Shown piece by piece: positions 16,523 through 24,580 of a stretch of 40,111 nucleotides of DNA; within the stretch, counting starts at the first letter, position 1; the number at the start of each line of letters is the position of its first letter. The translations under genes were made by a program, and so were the position numbers. The notes under the pieces are model-generated. The model saw only the letters and a list, made by a program, of their open reading frames with translations, had not been told where the DNA came from and ran no database searches. The stretch is from Thermoproteota archaeon (GTDB taxonomy: Archaea; Thermoproteota; Methanomethylicia; Methanomethylicales; Methanomethylicaceae), in NCBI GenBank assembly GCA_030055575.1, contig JASFYL010000006.1:1-40111 (forward strand), written 5' to 3'.

Positions 16523-17623
16523 ATGCCAAGGACAGGGGTCGCCCAGCTGCCTCTCCACGGTGGCTATGCCCCGGCATGGCTCATCAGGAGGATGGAGCGG
16601 CTGGCGGAGGAGATCGTACTGATCATTGTAGATGAGTTCGGCAGGGACGAGTTTTTAAAGAGGGTCTCAGACCCGTTCTGGTTCCAGGCACTTGGTTGTG
16701 TGCTCGGCTTTGATTGGCACTCGTCAGGCGTAACCACCGTGACAACTGCTGCCCTTAAGGAGGCAGTAGACCCCGAAAGCACAGGCATTGCCATCTGCGG
16801 GGGGAAGGGAAAGCGCTCAAGGGAGACCATAGAGGAGATCTCATCAACGGGAGAGCTGCTCGGCCTCTCGACTTCTACCATCGAGGAGCTCAAATACGCA
16901 AGCAGGATGGGCGCGAAGGTCGACACAGCAGCTATACAGTCTGGGTACACACTCTACCACCATTCTTTCATATTAACAGAGGATGGTAAGTGGGCTATCG
17001 TACAGCAGGGGATGAATCCAGAAAACAGGATGGCTAGGCGTTTCCACTGGGTATCCGACTCACTAGTGAGCTTTGTCGTGGAGCCCCACAAGGCTATAGT
17101 CGGGACATCGAGCAGAGCTCAGGTTCTGAACATGACCGCCAAGGAGGCTGAGGGTTGCCGCAAGGCGTCTGTGGATCTGGTAAGGGGAGACCCCGCGAAA
17201 TTGAGGGGGAGCATGGTTAGTCTGAAGGATCAGGCGCAGAGGACACTTTGCGAGTGGACGGGAGAGCGGTTGCTGGTGATGCCTTGGTCGATCAACTGGA
17301 AGGCATTAGAGGCCGCCTACAACAGGCAACCAAAGAACTACGAGGAACTGATAAGCCTCGAGGGTATCGGTCCTTCCACCGTGAAAGGGCTCGCACTAGT
17401 TTCTGAGCTGATCTATGGTGAACCCCCAAGCTGGAGAGATCCGGTGAAGTATTCCTTTGCCTTCGGTGGGAAGGATGGGGTACCTTTCCCAGTTAGGCGC
17501 AAAGAGATGGACGAAGCCATAGAGATACTTCGACTTGCGATTGAATCCTCAAAGGTCGGGGACAGAGACCGACGTAACGCCCTGAGGAGACTAGCTGAAC
17601 TAGAGTCAGCAACTGGCAGGTGA
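16523..17623 (+). CDS. DUF763-family protein
   Basis: This 366-residue protein opens with PRTGVAQLPLHGGYAPAWL, the hallmark of the DUF763 family found in archaea and some bacteria. Conserved blocks include FWFQALGCVLGFDWHSSGVT, YHHSFILTEDGKWAIVQQGM, and, near residues 273-292, a helix-hairpin-helix-like SLEGIGPSTVKGLALV that could bind DNA or RNA. The biochemical role of DUF763 is not established to my knowledge. The ATG at 16523 is the first residue of the family motif. It stands alone between intergenic regions of about 175 and 280 bases. Confidence 0.85.
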   Translation: MPRTGVAQLPLHGGYAPAWLIRRMERLAEEIVLIIVDEFGRDEFLKRVSDPFWFQALGCVLGFDWHSSGVTTVTTAALKEAVDPESTGIAICGGKGKRSRETIEEISSTGELLGLSTSTIEELKYASRMGAKVDTAAIQSGYTLYHHSFILTEDGKWAIVQQGMNPENRMARRFHWVSDSLVSFVVEPHKAIVGTSSRAQVLNMTAKEAEGCRKASVDLVRGDPAKLRGSMVSLKDQAQRTLCEWTGERLLVMPWSINWKALEAAYNRQPKNYEELISLEGIGPSTVKGLALVSELIYGEPPSWRDPVKYSFAFGGKDGVPFPVRRKEMDEAIEILRLAIESSKVGDRDRRNALRRLAELESATGR

Positions 17624-17901
17624 TCCGTCCACCGGTCCTTCCAAACATTTTCAGGTACATCTTCTAGGCAATCGTGCTGTTCGCCGCCAAATAATGCTTA
17701 AATATCTCATGGGATGTCTTTATTTCTGGAGGAGGAAAGGGGTGCCTGGCGTTCGGAGGGCTTGCGTTTATTGACATTCTTACAACGCACCCTGTAGCTC
17801 CTGGATTTTCCAATGTTTCGGAGGTAGATTGGAGATGCAAGTGGTAAGAAGGGATAGCCTTTACATCCTCTGAGGGGTTTTTCCAGCCAGAGATAGAGAG
17901 G
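17624..17901 (+). other. Long leader region before the PaaK-like ligase operon
   Basis: CTTAAATAT at 17697-17705 is the best TATA candidate here, and it lies nearly 200 bases before the ligase ATG, implying an unusually long 5' leader. Inside it, GGAGGAGG at 17728-17735 is a strong ribosome-binding-like site followed six bases later by a GTG that opens a 10-codon reading frame (17742-17774). No riboswitch class is recognised. The ligase start has its own GAGAGG site. Confidence 0.35.
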
Positions 17902-19152
17902 ATGGATAGGGACTCCATCAAAAAAATGCAGATAAAGAAATTGTCCGCTGCCTTGAAAAGGGCAGAAAAGATACCGTTTTTGAGGGAAAGGATTAGGGAA
18001 AGGCGAATCGGCGGAGTATCTGACCTCGGAGATGTCGCTAAGCTTCCATTCACGACGAAAAAAGACCTTATAAACGCTTTTCCTTTCGGCGCCCTCGCAG
18101 TCCCGCTCAACCGGGTCTTGAGGATCCACACGTCCTCAGGGAGCACGAACAAACCGGTGACTACATTCTACACAAAAAGGGATCTGGCAATCTGGTCTGA
18201 GCTCATGGCAAGGGGTCTCGCATGCGCAGGGGCGAGGCGCGGGGATGTCTTCCAGAACACGACCTCTCAGGGTTTCTTCACCGGGGGACTCGGTCTGATA
18301 CAGGGTGCCGAGCGGCTGGGTCTCACAGTAGTGCCTTTGGGTTCGGCCAATCCGGAGAAGCAGCTCGAGGTCATGGGCAACTTCGGTGTGACGGTCTTCC
18401 ATGCAATCCCGTCCTTCGCGCTGAGGATGATGGAGATGTTTGAAGCCTCCAACGGGCTGAGGGCCTCCCTCAAGATCCGGATTGGGATTCTTGGGGCAGA
18501 ACCTTGGACGAAAGAGACGCGTCGGAAGATCGAGACCTCCCTCGGCATTGGTGCCTTCAACAATTATGGGCTCGCAGAGGTGGGCGGTCCTGGGGTTGCG
18601 ATAGAGTGCCCCCAGAAATCTGGCCTTCACGTCTGGGAGGATCACTTCCTCATGGAGGTAGTGGATCCGACCACGGGAGAACCGCTTGAGGAAGAGGAAG
18701 AGGGGGAGCTCGTTATAACGCCACTGGACAGGGAGGCGATGCCTATACTCAGGTACAGGACAGGTGATCTCACAAAGATAATCGACGGTAAATGCGAATG
18801 CGGTCGGACCCACCGCAGGATAGAGTGGATTCGAGGCAGGATCGATGATATGTTCAAAGTCAGGGGGGTTGGCGTGTACCCGTCAACTATTGAGAAGATC
18901 ATAGCTTCCCACAAAGAATCCAACGGTAACTTCCTGATAGTTCTCTCGGGGGTCGACGACATTACCGTTAAGATGGAAGTGAGTAGCTCTGCCTGGTCCA
19001 ACAAGGAAACGGTAGAGCGGATAAGGAACTCTGTCTTTGAGGAAATAAAGGACGCAACGCTTCTCAGGACCATCGTTGAGGTCTGCCCCCCTGGAGCCTT
19101 GCCAAGGCAGGAGGGCAAGGCTAAGAGGCTGATCGACCAGAGGAGGCTGTAG
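17902..19152 (+). CDS. PaaK-like AMP-forming acyl-CoA ligase
   Basis: This 416-residue enzyme is a phenylacetate-CoA-ligase-type adenylate-forming enzyme: TSSGSTNKPVTTFYT (ATP phosphate loop), FNNYGLAEVGGPGVAIEC, MPILRYRTGDLT, CECGRTHRRIEWIRGRIDDM and the C-terminal domain start FKVRGVGVYPSTIEKI. It activates a carboxylic acid to an acyl-AMP and then a CoA thioester in the cytoplasm. The substrate in this group is often phenylacetate, another aryl acid or indole-acetate, but cannot be read here. Two bases after its stop comes a 51-residue membrane protein, then a symporter, so uptake and activation of the same acid is the likely function of the operon. Confidence 0.88.
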   Translation: MDRDSIKKMQIKKLSAALKRAEKIPFLRERIRERRIGGVSDLGDVAKLPFTTKKDLINAFPFGALAVPLNRVLRIHTSSGSTNKPVTTFYTKRDLAIWSELMARGLACAGARRGDVFQNTTSQGFFTGGLGLIQGAERLGLTVVPLGSANPEKQLEVMGNFGVTVFHAIPSFALRMMEMFEASNGLRASLKIRIGILGAEPWTKETRRKIETSLGIGAFNNYGLAEVGGPGVAIECPQKSGLHVWEDHFLMEVVDPTTGEPLEEEEEGELVITPLDREAMPILRYRTGDLTKIIDGKCECGRTHRRIEWIRGRIDDMFKVRGVGVYPSTIEKIIASHKESNGNFLIVLSGVDDITVKMEVSSSAWSNKETVERIRNSVFEEIKDATLLRTIVEVCPPGALPRQEGKAKRLIDQRRL

Positions 19153-19153
19153 C

Positions 19154-19309
19154 ATGCTACCGATTATAGACGCCTTCTCCCTTGCCCTAGAGCTTAGCCC
19201 GATAGGGATCGACTGGTGGATAATCTTGGGAGGGTGGGTTCCAGGATTCCTTGGGATGGCAGCAGCACTGATAATTTGGGCGCGGTCACGGGGGGAGAAA
19301 GATGAGTGA
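19154..19309 (+). CDS. 51-residue membrane protein, probable symporter accessory subunit
   Basis: An ATG at 19154, with GGAGG seven bases upstream inside the end of the ligase gene, opens a 51-codon frame that ends at 19309 and overlaps the symporter start by eight bases. The protein has one hydrophobic helix (about 21-43, WWIILGGWVPGFLGMAAALI) and a charged C-terminus ARSRGEKDE, so an inside C-terminus is likely. Its place between the ligase and an SSS-family symporter matches small companion proteins known beside other SSS transporters (such as YhdT beside PanF), but I see no sequence match. Tight spacing on both sides and a good ribosome site argue that it is real. Confidence 0.7.
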   Translation: MLPIIDAFSLALELSPIGIDWWIILGGWVPGFLGMAAALIIWARSRGEKDE

Positions 19310-20753
19310 CCTCGGAAGCAGTTACCTATATGCCTCAGTGGTAGTAGTTTACATGGTAGCGTTAGCGATAGTCGGGTGGCTCGGGAAGAAGCGTGTGAGG
19401 AGCAGCAGTGACTGGTATGTCGGTGGATTTAAGATAGGCGGCATCGTCATGGGAGTCGCATTCTTTGCTACCTACTTCAGCGCAGTTCTGATGGTTGGCT
19501 TCGCAGGATCCTCGAGCCAATGGGGCATGAGCGCTACTGTCATCGGCATGTGGCACGCAGTGTGTGCTGTCCTTGCCTTTGCTGTATTAGCACCACGCCT
19601 ATCAAAGCAGTTCAGGGAGCTGAACGCTATGACTTTCTCCGAATTCCTTTCTCTTCGATACAAGAGCCCTGCACTCGGCTATATCTCGGCGGGGATTATT
19701 GCAATATTTGTGATACCTTACACAGTCTCTGCCTTTATTGCAATGGGATCTGCTTTGTCCGTTGTAGTTGGTATAGAGTTCTGGATCGGTGTTCTAGTGG
19801 CTGGGGCGATAATCGCTATTTACGTATTCAGTGGTGGGCTATTTTCCGCTACGCTTGCAGAGTTCATCCAAGGAATTGTAATGACAGTCTCGGTCGTAGC
19901 GATCTGGTTATTTTCATACTACTTGCTTGGCGGATTCGTGGAGGCACACGAGGCAATGGCTGCTATAGATGTCAATAGCGTCACCTTTCCTGCCTTCGGG
20001 ACAAATCTATGGAGCACCATAGTTGGCCTGACTGCCGTGATGGGATTTGGTATGTTAGCGCAACCTCAGATTGTTCTTAGATATGCTACGATCTCAAGCA
20101 GAATGAACATCAAACGTGCGTTGGTGATAGCAACTGCAGGCTCCTTGATATTCCCGCTAGCTGCGTACTCTTACGGTGCCCTCTCAAGACCGATTCTTGC
20201 ATCCTTCGGGATAGATGTAATGAATAAAACGCAAATTCCTTCAGTGGATCTCATTATACCAAAATTCGTAACAATTGCGTTTCCTCCTTGGCTATCCGTC
20301 CTATTTCTTGCAGGCATAATGTGTGCAGCCACTTCGACTATCGATGCTCTTGTCCACATGACCGCAGGCACAATGACTAGGGATCTGATAAGACCAGTCA
20401 TTAGGAGTATGTCTGACAAAGGACAACTTCGCTTAACAAAGTTCATTTCGCTGGCGGTTAGCTTGGGCTGCTGCCTGATGGCGGTGTATCCTCCGGGCCT
20501 GATCTACCAGCTCACCGCCTACACATGGCAGGTACTCGCGAGCTCCTTCATGGGACCGATGCTCATTGCCCTTTTCTATAGAGGCGCGAACAAATATGGA
20601 GCACTCACAGGCATGGTTGCAGGTTTCGCCATGGCCCAGCTCTGGTACCTCTTCCTGGCGCCACCAAAGACCCCGTTGTATCCGTTTTTCCCTGGAGTTG
20701 CCGTTTCGATAGTGCTGGCCTACCTAGTGAGTAGGCTCACAAAGCCTTCCTAA
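19302..20753 (+). CDS. Sodium:solute symporter (SSS family)
   Basis: This 483-residue membrane protein has the SSS/SLC5 pattern of about 13 helices. Recognisable parts are SDWYVGGFKIGGIVMGVAFF ATYFSAV at the first helices, AMTFSEFLSLRYKS, YVFSGGLFSATLAEFIQGIV, and LFLAGIMCAATSTIDALVHM, the conserved helix-8 region lined with Ser/Thr for sodium binding. It should import a small solute, probably a carboxylate, with sodium. The operon context with the PaaK-like ligase suggests an aryl or other organic acid. Its start overlaps the 51-residue gene by eight bases. Codon use and composition resemble the neighbours, so recent transfer is not evident. Confidence 0.9.
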   Translation: MSDLGSSYLYASVVVVYMVALAIVGWLGKKRVRSSSDWYVGGFKIGGIVMGVAFFATYFSAVLMVGFAGSSSQWGMSATVIGMWHAVCAVLAFAVLAPRLSKQFRELNAMTFSEFLSLRYKSPALGYISAGIIAIFVIPYTVSAFIAMGSALSVVVGIEFWIGVLVAGAIIAIYVFSGGLFSATLAEFIQGIVMTVSVVAIWLFSYYLLGGFVEAHEAMAAIDVNSVTFPAFGTNLWSTIVGLTAVMGFGMLAQPQIVLRYATISSRMNIKRALVIATAGSLIFPLAAYSYGALSRPILASFGIDVMNKTQIPSVDLIIPKFVTIAFPPWLSVLFLAGIMCAATSTIDALVHMTAGTMTRDLIRPVIRSMSDKGQLRLTKFISLAVSLGCCLMAVYPPGLIYQLTAYTWQVLASSFMGPMLIALFYRGANKYGALTGMVAGFAMAQLWYLFLAPPKTPLYPFFPGVAVSIVLAYLVSRLTKPS

Positions 20754-20776
20754 TTTTTTCCTTTCAAAGATCCCCA

Positions 20777-20817
20777 TTTTCAGGGTAAAACTGAAAACCC
20801 CCCAAGGGGAGTTTTTT
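20777..20817 (+). terminator. Hairpin and T-run after the symporter gene
   Basis: TTTTCAG at 20777-20783 pairs perfectly with CTGAAAA at 20791-20797 across a seven-base loop, and a run of six T follows at 20812-20817. An earlier T run (ATTTTTTCC) starts directly after the stop. It separates two convergent transcription units. Confidence 0.45.
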
Positions 20818-20830
20818 GTCCCTTTGGGAG

Positions 20831-21337
20831 TCATTCCGATTCTGGCTGCCTGAAGGTTGGGGGAGGGAGCACCCTAAACCTCACGCTAGACTTCGTACCT
20901 TTCAGTAGATCCTCTACATCGGACGAGAATGCTATGAGGTTTATACTGATCAGCACGAACCTTCCGTCCCTTGACCTCCTTAGCCTAATTTCCCCCTCTT
21001 TCGGTCCCCCGCCTTTCAGCCCAATCGCTGGGGCATCCCTGGGAGGAGTAGCGGTCTTGCTTGCCTCGAGCGGGTCATACTCGATGTATGCTCCCCTGCC
21101 TTCCTGTTGCCTCGGAGAGGTCTCGGGCTGCTGGGCGCCCTTTTGTACTACAGGAACTGGTTGGGTCTTCAGTTCGACCCCGAGCTCCCTTGCCTTCTCC
21201 TTCAGGTCCTCCAGTATCTCTTCAGGAATCTCCCAGACTTTCTCTTCCCTGTTCCACACACTCCCAGAACCTGAGTCCTTTATCCATTGCACAAGTTCAG
21301 GGTTATATCTGAATGCCACCTTGACCATGTCGAGCAT
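20831..21337 (-). CDS. Unrecognised protein with a HARP-like N-terminal domain
   Basis: A 168-residue protein in three parts. Residues 1-55 (VKVAFRYNPELVQWIKDSGS, then WNREEKVWEIPEEILEDL) resemble the short HARP-like module that precedes helicase domains in SMARCAL1-type and related proteins, where a pattern of F-x-YNPELV, W-x-x-x-x-K-x-W and IP recurs. Residues 60-110 are a low-complexity linker rich in Pro, Gln and Gly. Residues 115-168 are beta-rich (EIRLRRSRDGRFVLISINLI). No helicase follows. The gene is divergent from the GPN GTPase. A role in nucleic-acid binding is a guess. ATG 21328 is an alternative start, with GGAG nine bases upstream. Confidence 0.6.
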   Translation of the reverse strand: MLDMVKVAFRYNPELVQWIKDSGSGSVWNREEKVWEIPEEILEDLKEKARELGVELKTQPVPVVQKGAQQPETSPRQQEGRGAYIEYDPLEASKTATPPRDAPAIGLKGGGPKEGEIRLRRSRDGRFVLISINLIAFSSDVEDLLKGTKSSVRFRVLPPPTFRQPESE

Positions 21338-21369
21338 CTCCGTCTTTGATAGATGGAATGCGCCACATA

Positions 21370-21382
21370 CTATTATATTAAA
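21370..21382 (-). promoter_or_regulatory. TATA region between the HARP-like and GPN genes
   Basis: CTTTAATATAATA, read on the minus strand, lies about 40 bases from the minus gene start and would start its transcript near 21345. The GPN gene on the plus strand starts about 60 bases away and has a strong GGGAGGTGG site. Confidence 0.4.
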
Positions 21383-21437
21383 GCAGTCGCTTGCTAATTA
21401 CTCTTCGTAGGCAGCTTGAGGGAGGTGGCGGAGCAGC

Positions 21438-22166
21438 ATGATCAACATATATGTCATAGGTCCTGCGGGCTCTGGTAAGAGCTCGCTGGTCAGAGCTTTC
21501 GGAGACTGGATTGATTCGATCGGTCTTAAAGTAGTGAGGATAAACCTTGACCCAGGGGCTGAGTCTTTAGGATACGATGCTGATTTTGATGTCTGCGATC
21601 TGGTGACTGTTAACGAGTTGATGAAAAGGGAGGGGCTCGGTCCGAATGGCGCACTGATAAGGGCCGCTGAGATAATCGAGCGGGACTTGGGAGGATTTGC
21701 AGGAAGGATCAACTCTGCCGTTTCTGATTACAGAATCTTCGACACGCCTGGGCAGATGGAGATTTTCCTGTTCAGGAACTTCGGACCATCTCTCGTCTCC
21801 AAAATCAGCGGCAGATCCGCCTCCGTGTTCACCATAGATCCGTCCCTAGTGTATACGCGTCTGGATTTGCCTGTCATAAAGTTGTTCTCTCTCGTAATCG
21901 AGCTGAGGCTAGGGATCCCGACGATAGAGGTCCTTACAAAGTCTGATCTCTATCCGTCGCTGTTTGGAAGCATGACTGCATGGTCCAAGGAGCTGCCTCA
22001 GATCGAAGGCATTTCAGGAGAGCTAGCTTCTGGTCTCTCTTCTGTAGTAGAGATGCTTGAAAAAAAGAAGAGGTTGATCCCAGTCTCAGCGAAGACATGC
22101 GAGGGGATAGAAGCCCTCCACAAGGCGGTGGGAGAATTATTCTGCTCATGTGGAGACCTAACGTGA
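21438..22166 (+). CDS. GPN-loop GTPase
   Basis: This 242-residue protein is an archaeal member of the GPN family (XAB1/Gpn1-3 relatives). The P-loop is GPAGSGKSS (residues 8-16), the family-defining Gly-Pro-Asn is at residues 68-70 within GLGPNGAL, the G3 motif is DTPGQMEIF and the G4 motif is TKSDL. INLDPGAE is a further family signature. GPN proteins form dimers and in eukaryotes help assemble RNA polymerase II; the archaeal role is less clear. ATG 21438 has GGGAGGTGG upstream. Confidence 0.92.
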   Translation: MINIYVIGPAGSGKSSLVRAFGDWIDSIGLKVVRINLDPGAESLGYDADFDVCDLVTVNELMKREGLGPNGALIRAAEIIERDLGGFAGRINSAVSDYRIFDTPGQMEIFLFRNFGPSLVSKISGRSASVFTIDPSLVYTRLDLPVIKLFSLVIELRLGIPTIEVLTKSDLYPSLFGSMTAWSKELPQIEGISGELASGLSSVVEMLEKKKRLIPVSAKTCEGIEALHKAVGELFCSCGDLT

Positions 22167-22279
22167 CCTGCACGACAGGACGCAGCCAAGCTGGTCACAG
22201 TTCTTTCACTCCAGCATTCCCTTAGCAAAAAGGTCGCCTCAATGCCTCGTCTTGCAGCACTGAGGATTTTTATGATTTT

Positions 22280-22300
22280 AAAATTATAATTGTTTATAAT
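22280..22300 (+). repeat. AT-rich repeat, copy 1, upstream of the HTH-CBS gene
   Basis: A 21-base element containing the perfect palindrome AATTATAATT, matching the second copy at 22374-22394 at 19 of 21 positions. It may be an upstream operator or an alternative promoter. Confidence 0.55.
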
Positions 22301-22373
22301 AAATGCTCCAATCGAGCTGTATGAAAAGAGCTTTCTCCATGAGATCAGAGGTTTTCCTTGTCAGCTTTTACAG

Positions 22374-22394
22374 AAAATTATAATTATATATAAT
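22374..22394 (+). repeat. AT-rich repeat, copy 2, with TATA box of the HTH-CBS gene
   Basis: The second copy, 94 bases downstream of the first, again contains AATTATAATT and ends in ATATATAAT. The TATA-like end lies about 25-30 bases before the ATG at 22419, so this copy covers the promoter of a nearly leaderless transcript. Confidence 0.6.
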
Positions 22395-22418
22395 GTCTTC
22401 TATTCTTGCGGTGGGTTC

Positions 22419-23351
22419 ATGTCGCTGTCAGCACCCCAGAAGGAAATTGTGGTTGCTCTGATCGAACTATACGACAAGAAGCGCTCCTTGGTCAAGAGCA
22501 AGGAGATAGCGGCCAGGACAGGTAGGGATGAGGGGACGGTCAGGAACATAATGCCTGTACTCCGGGCAATCGGACTTGTAGAGGCTATTCCGGGTCCCAG
22601 GGGCGGTTACATCCCAACCAACAAGGCATACGAGAGTTTCAATGTACCAAAGAGCTCTCGATCCCTCTCCGTCCCCATTTATACAAAGAGGGGGGAAAAG
22701 ACAGAGGTAACGGTGACCGACATACTCTTCAAGAGCGTCTTCAGTCCAGACTTCTGCCAGGCGATACTGAAGGTAATCGGCAACATCTCGAGGTTCGACA
22801 TAAACGAGGAGATCGTAATAGGTCCAACCCCATCTGGAAGGATGATCATTGAGGGTAAAATAGCTGGTAGAGACGACCTTCATGGAGAGATCTTGCTTGA
22901 TGTAATAACACTGATTAGCATACCCAAGGTGAAGGTCAATGAAGTCATGTCTAAGAGAATAGTTTCGATCCCATCGGACGCCCCCCTGAAGGCTGCCGCG
23001 GAGGTCCTTTACCGGGAGATGATAAGAGCTGCGCCTGTTATCGAAAATGGCAAGGTTGTCGGCATGATAACGAGCTCTGATATCTCTAGGTGTGTTAGCG
23101 AGGGCAGGACGCATATAACGACACGTGAGGCAGCCACGAGGAAGCCGGTCTTGATAGGTATGGACGATGATATCCTACAGTCTATGGAGAAGATGCAGCG
23201 GTCTAGCATTGGCAGGCTTGTCGTGGTCGACTCCGAGGAAAAGCCGGTCGGGATAATAACCAGGACCGACATCCTGCTCCGGATACTCAAGCCATTCGAA
23301 ATGATCGAAACCAGGGGCGCAGAGGAGTTGCTCTATCCGAAGCAGGTCTGA
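22419..23351 (+). CDS. Transcriptional regulator with winged helix and paired CBS domains
   Basis: This 310-residue protein has an N-terminal winged helix (residues 1-70: QKEIVVALIELYDKKRSL, then TGRDEGTVRNIMPVLRAIGL), a middle domain of about 100 residues, and two C-terminal CBS motifs (VNEVMSKRIVSIPSDAPLKA and ATRKPVLIGMDDDILQSM, each ending in a GxITxxDI-like strand). CBS pairs bind adenine nucleotides or S-adenosylmethionine, so it probably couples energy or cofactor state to transcription. The frame is open back to 22290, but the ATG at 22419 fits the domain start and the promoter. The gene overlaps the end of the convergent thrC by 19 bases. Confidence 0.85.
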   Translation: MSLSAPQKEIVVALIELYDKKRSLVKSKEIAARTGRDEGTVRNIMPVLRAIGLVEAIPGPRGGYIPTNKAYESFNVPKSSRSLSVPIYTKRGEKTEVTVTDILFKSVFSPDFCQAILKVIGNISRFDINEEIVIGPTPSGRMIIEGKIAGRDDLHGEILLDVITLISIPKVKVNEVMSKRIVSIPSDAPLKAAAEVLYREMIRAAPVIENGKVVGMITSSDISRCVSEGRTHITTREAATRKPVLIGMDDDILQSMEKMQRSSIGRLVVVDSEEKPVGIITRTDILLRILKPFEMIETRGAEELLYPKQV

Positions 23352-24580
23352 GGCAGCGGCTCAGGGGATATGAGATCTGATACCGCCTTCAGGTCAGGCG
23401 GGATCTCCACCGGCTTGCCACACACGGTTATCACTTCTTCCGGGTCTTTCAGTAGGTGTCCGGTGCAGACACACACGACTTCTGCGTCCGGGTGTATCAA
23501 ACATGCCCTTACTGCCTTCCTGACCCCCGCCACCGAGGCTGCACTGGCGGGTTCCACACCAATGCCCTCGAGATATGCAATCGCCTTTTGCGTCTCTACT
23601 ATCTCCTCGTCTGTCACAGAGTCGTAGATGCCTCCCGAGCCCCTTATAGCTTCGACCGCCTTCGGCCAGTTTACCGGATTCCCGATCCTTATGGCTGTGG
23701 CTATTGTTTCAGGTGACTTGATTGGGGTTATGCTCTCAAGGTTCTTCCTGAGCATCTCGACTACCGGCGCTGCCCCTGCCGCCTGTACACCGTACATCCT
23801 TGGCTTCTCGCTTATCATGCCTGCGCCGGAAAGTTCTTTGAACCCCTTCCAGATGGCAGAGATATTTCCGCAATTGCCCATTGGGACCGAGACCAATTCC
23901 GGCACGTGACCTAGCTGTTCCACGAGCTCGAATGCCAGCGTCTTTTGACCCTCAAGCCGCCACGGGTTTATACTGTTGAGTAAGTAGATCCCCATGCTCC
24001 TTGAGACGTCCATGACGAGCTTGAGGGCCTGATCGAAGTTCCCCTTCACCGAGATCACCTTCGCTCCGTGCATCAGCGCCTGAGCCAGCTTGCCCATTGC
24101 GACTTTCCCCGACGGGAGGATCACGTAGCACGTAATCCCTGCCCTCGCGGCATACGCTGCCAAGGAGGCTGAGGTGTTCCCCGTTGATGCGCATGCTACC
24201 GCCCGCGAGCCCAGGCTCCTCGCTTTCGTCACGCCGACCGTCATTCCCCTATCCTTGAAACTTCCTGTAGGGTTCCTGCCCTCGTACTTTATGAAGAGGC
24301 GCCTTACGCCCGCCCATCTCGCGAGCCTGTCGCACCGGTAGAGAGGAGTCCCTCCTTCGTCTAGGGATACTATCTCCGTGCCTTCCTTGATAGGTATGAG
24401 CTCCCTGTACCTCCAAACGCCGAAGGGTCTGTTAGCGAAGCGATCCCAGCTCACATCCGGGGGATCCATCGTGACCTCGAGGAGTCCTCCGCACGACTTG
24501 CAGTTATAGACTATCTCCTCAGGGTCGTACTCCTTATTGCAGATGATGCACTTCAGCCTCGGCTCAGACAACTTTGGCAC
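23333..24580 (-). CDS. thrC: Threonine synthase
   Basis: This 415-residue PLP enzyme converts O-phosphohomoserine to threonine. It has an N-terminal zinc-ribbon-like segment (Cys11, Cys14, Cys27, Cys30), the PLP lysine Lys109 in NPTGSFKDRGM, the phosphate-binding loop ACASTGNTSASLAAY, and NSINPWRLEGQKTLAFELVE. Length and zinc ribbon match archaeal ThrC. Its start overlaps the end of thrB by 17 bases, so the two steps of threonine formation from homoserine are co-expressed. Its 3' end overlaps the opposing HTH-CBS gene. Confidence 0.93.
   Translation of the reverse strand: MPKLSEPRLKCIICNKEYDPEEIVYNCKSCGGLLEVTMDPPDVSWDRFANRPFGVWRYRELIPIKEGTEIVSLDEGGTPLYRCDRLARWAGVRRLFIKYEGRNPTGSFKDRGMTVGVTKARSLGSRAVACASTGNTSASLAAYAARAGITCYVILPSGKVAMGKLAQALMHGAKVISVKGNFDQALKLVMDVSRSMGIYLLNSINPWRLEGQKTLAFELVEQLGHVPELVSVPMGNCGNISAIWKGFKELSGAGMISEKPRMYGVQAAGAAPVVEMLRKNLESITPIKSPETIATAIRIGNPVNWPKAVEAIRGSGGIYDSVTDEEIVETQKAIAYLEGIGVEPASAASVAGVRKAVRACLIHPDAEVVCVCTGHLLKDPEEVITVCGKPVEIPPDLKAVSDLISPEPLPQTCFG

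Noticed and set aside
17664-18152. Two minus-strand frames covering the ligase leader and start
   Set aside because: They lie in other frames opposite the conserved PaaK-like N-terminus and show no recognisable domains; the plus-strand 50-codon frame without a start in the same leader was also dropped.
20934-21410. Plus-strand 158-codon frame opposite the HARP-like gene
   Set aside because: Ser/Pro-rich product typical of antisense translation of a charged protein; the minus-strand frame has domain-like features and a promoter.
22290-22418. 43-residue upstream extension of the HTH-CBS protein
   Set aside because: It would be translated through the AT-rich repeat and likely TATA box; the ATG at 22419 fits both promoter spacing and the domain start.
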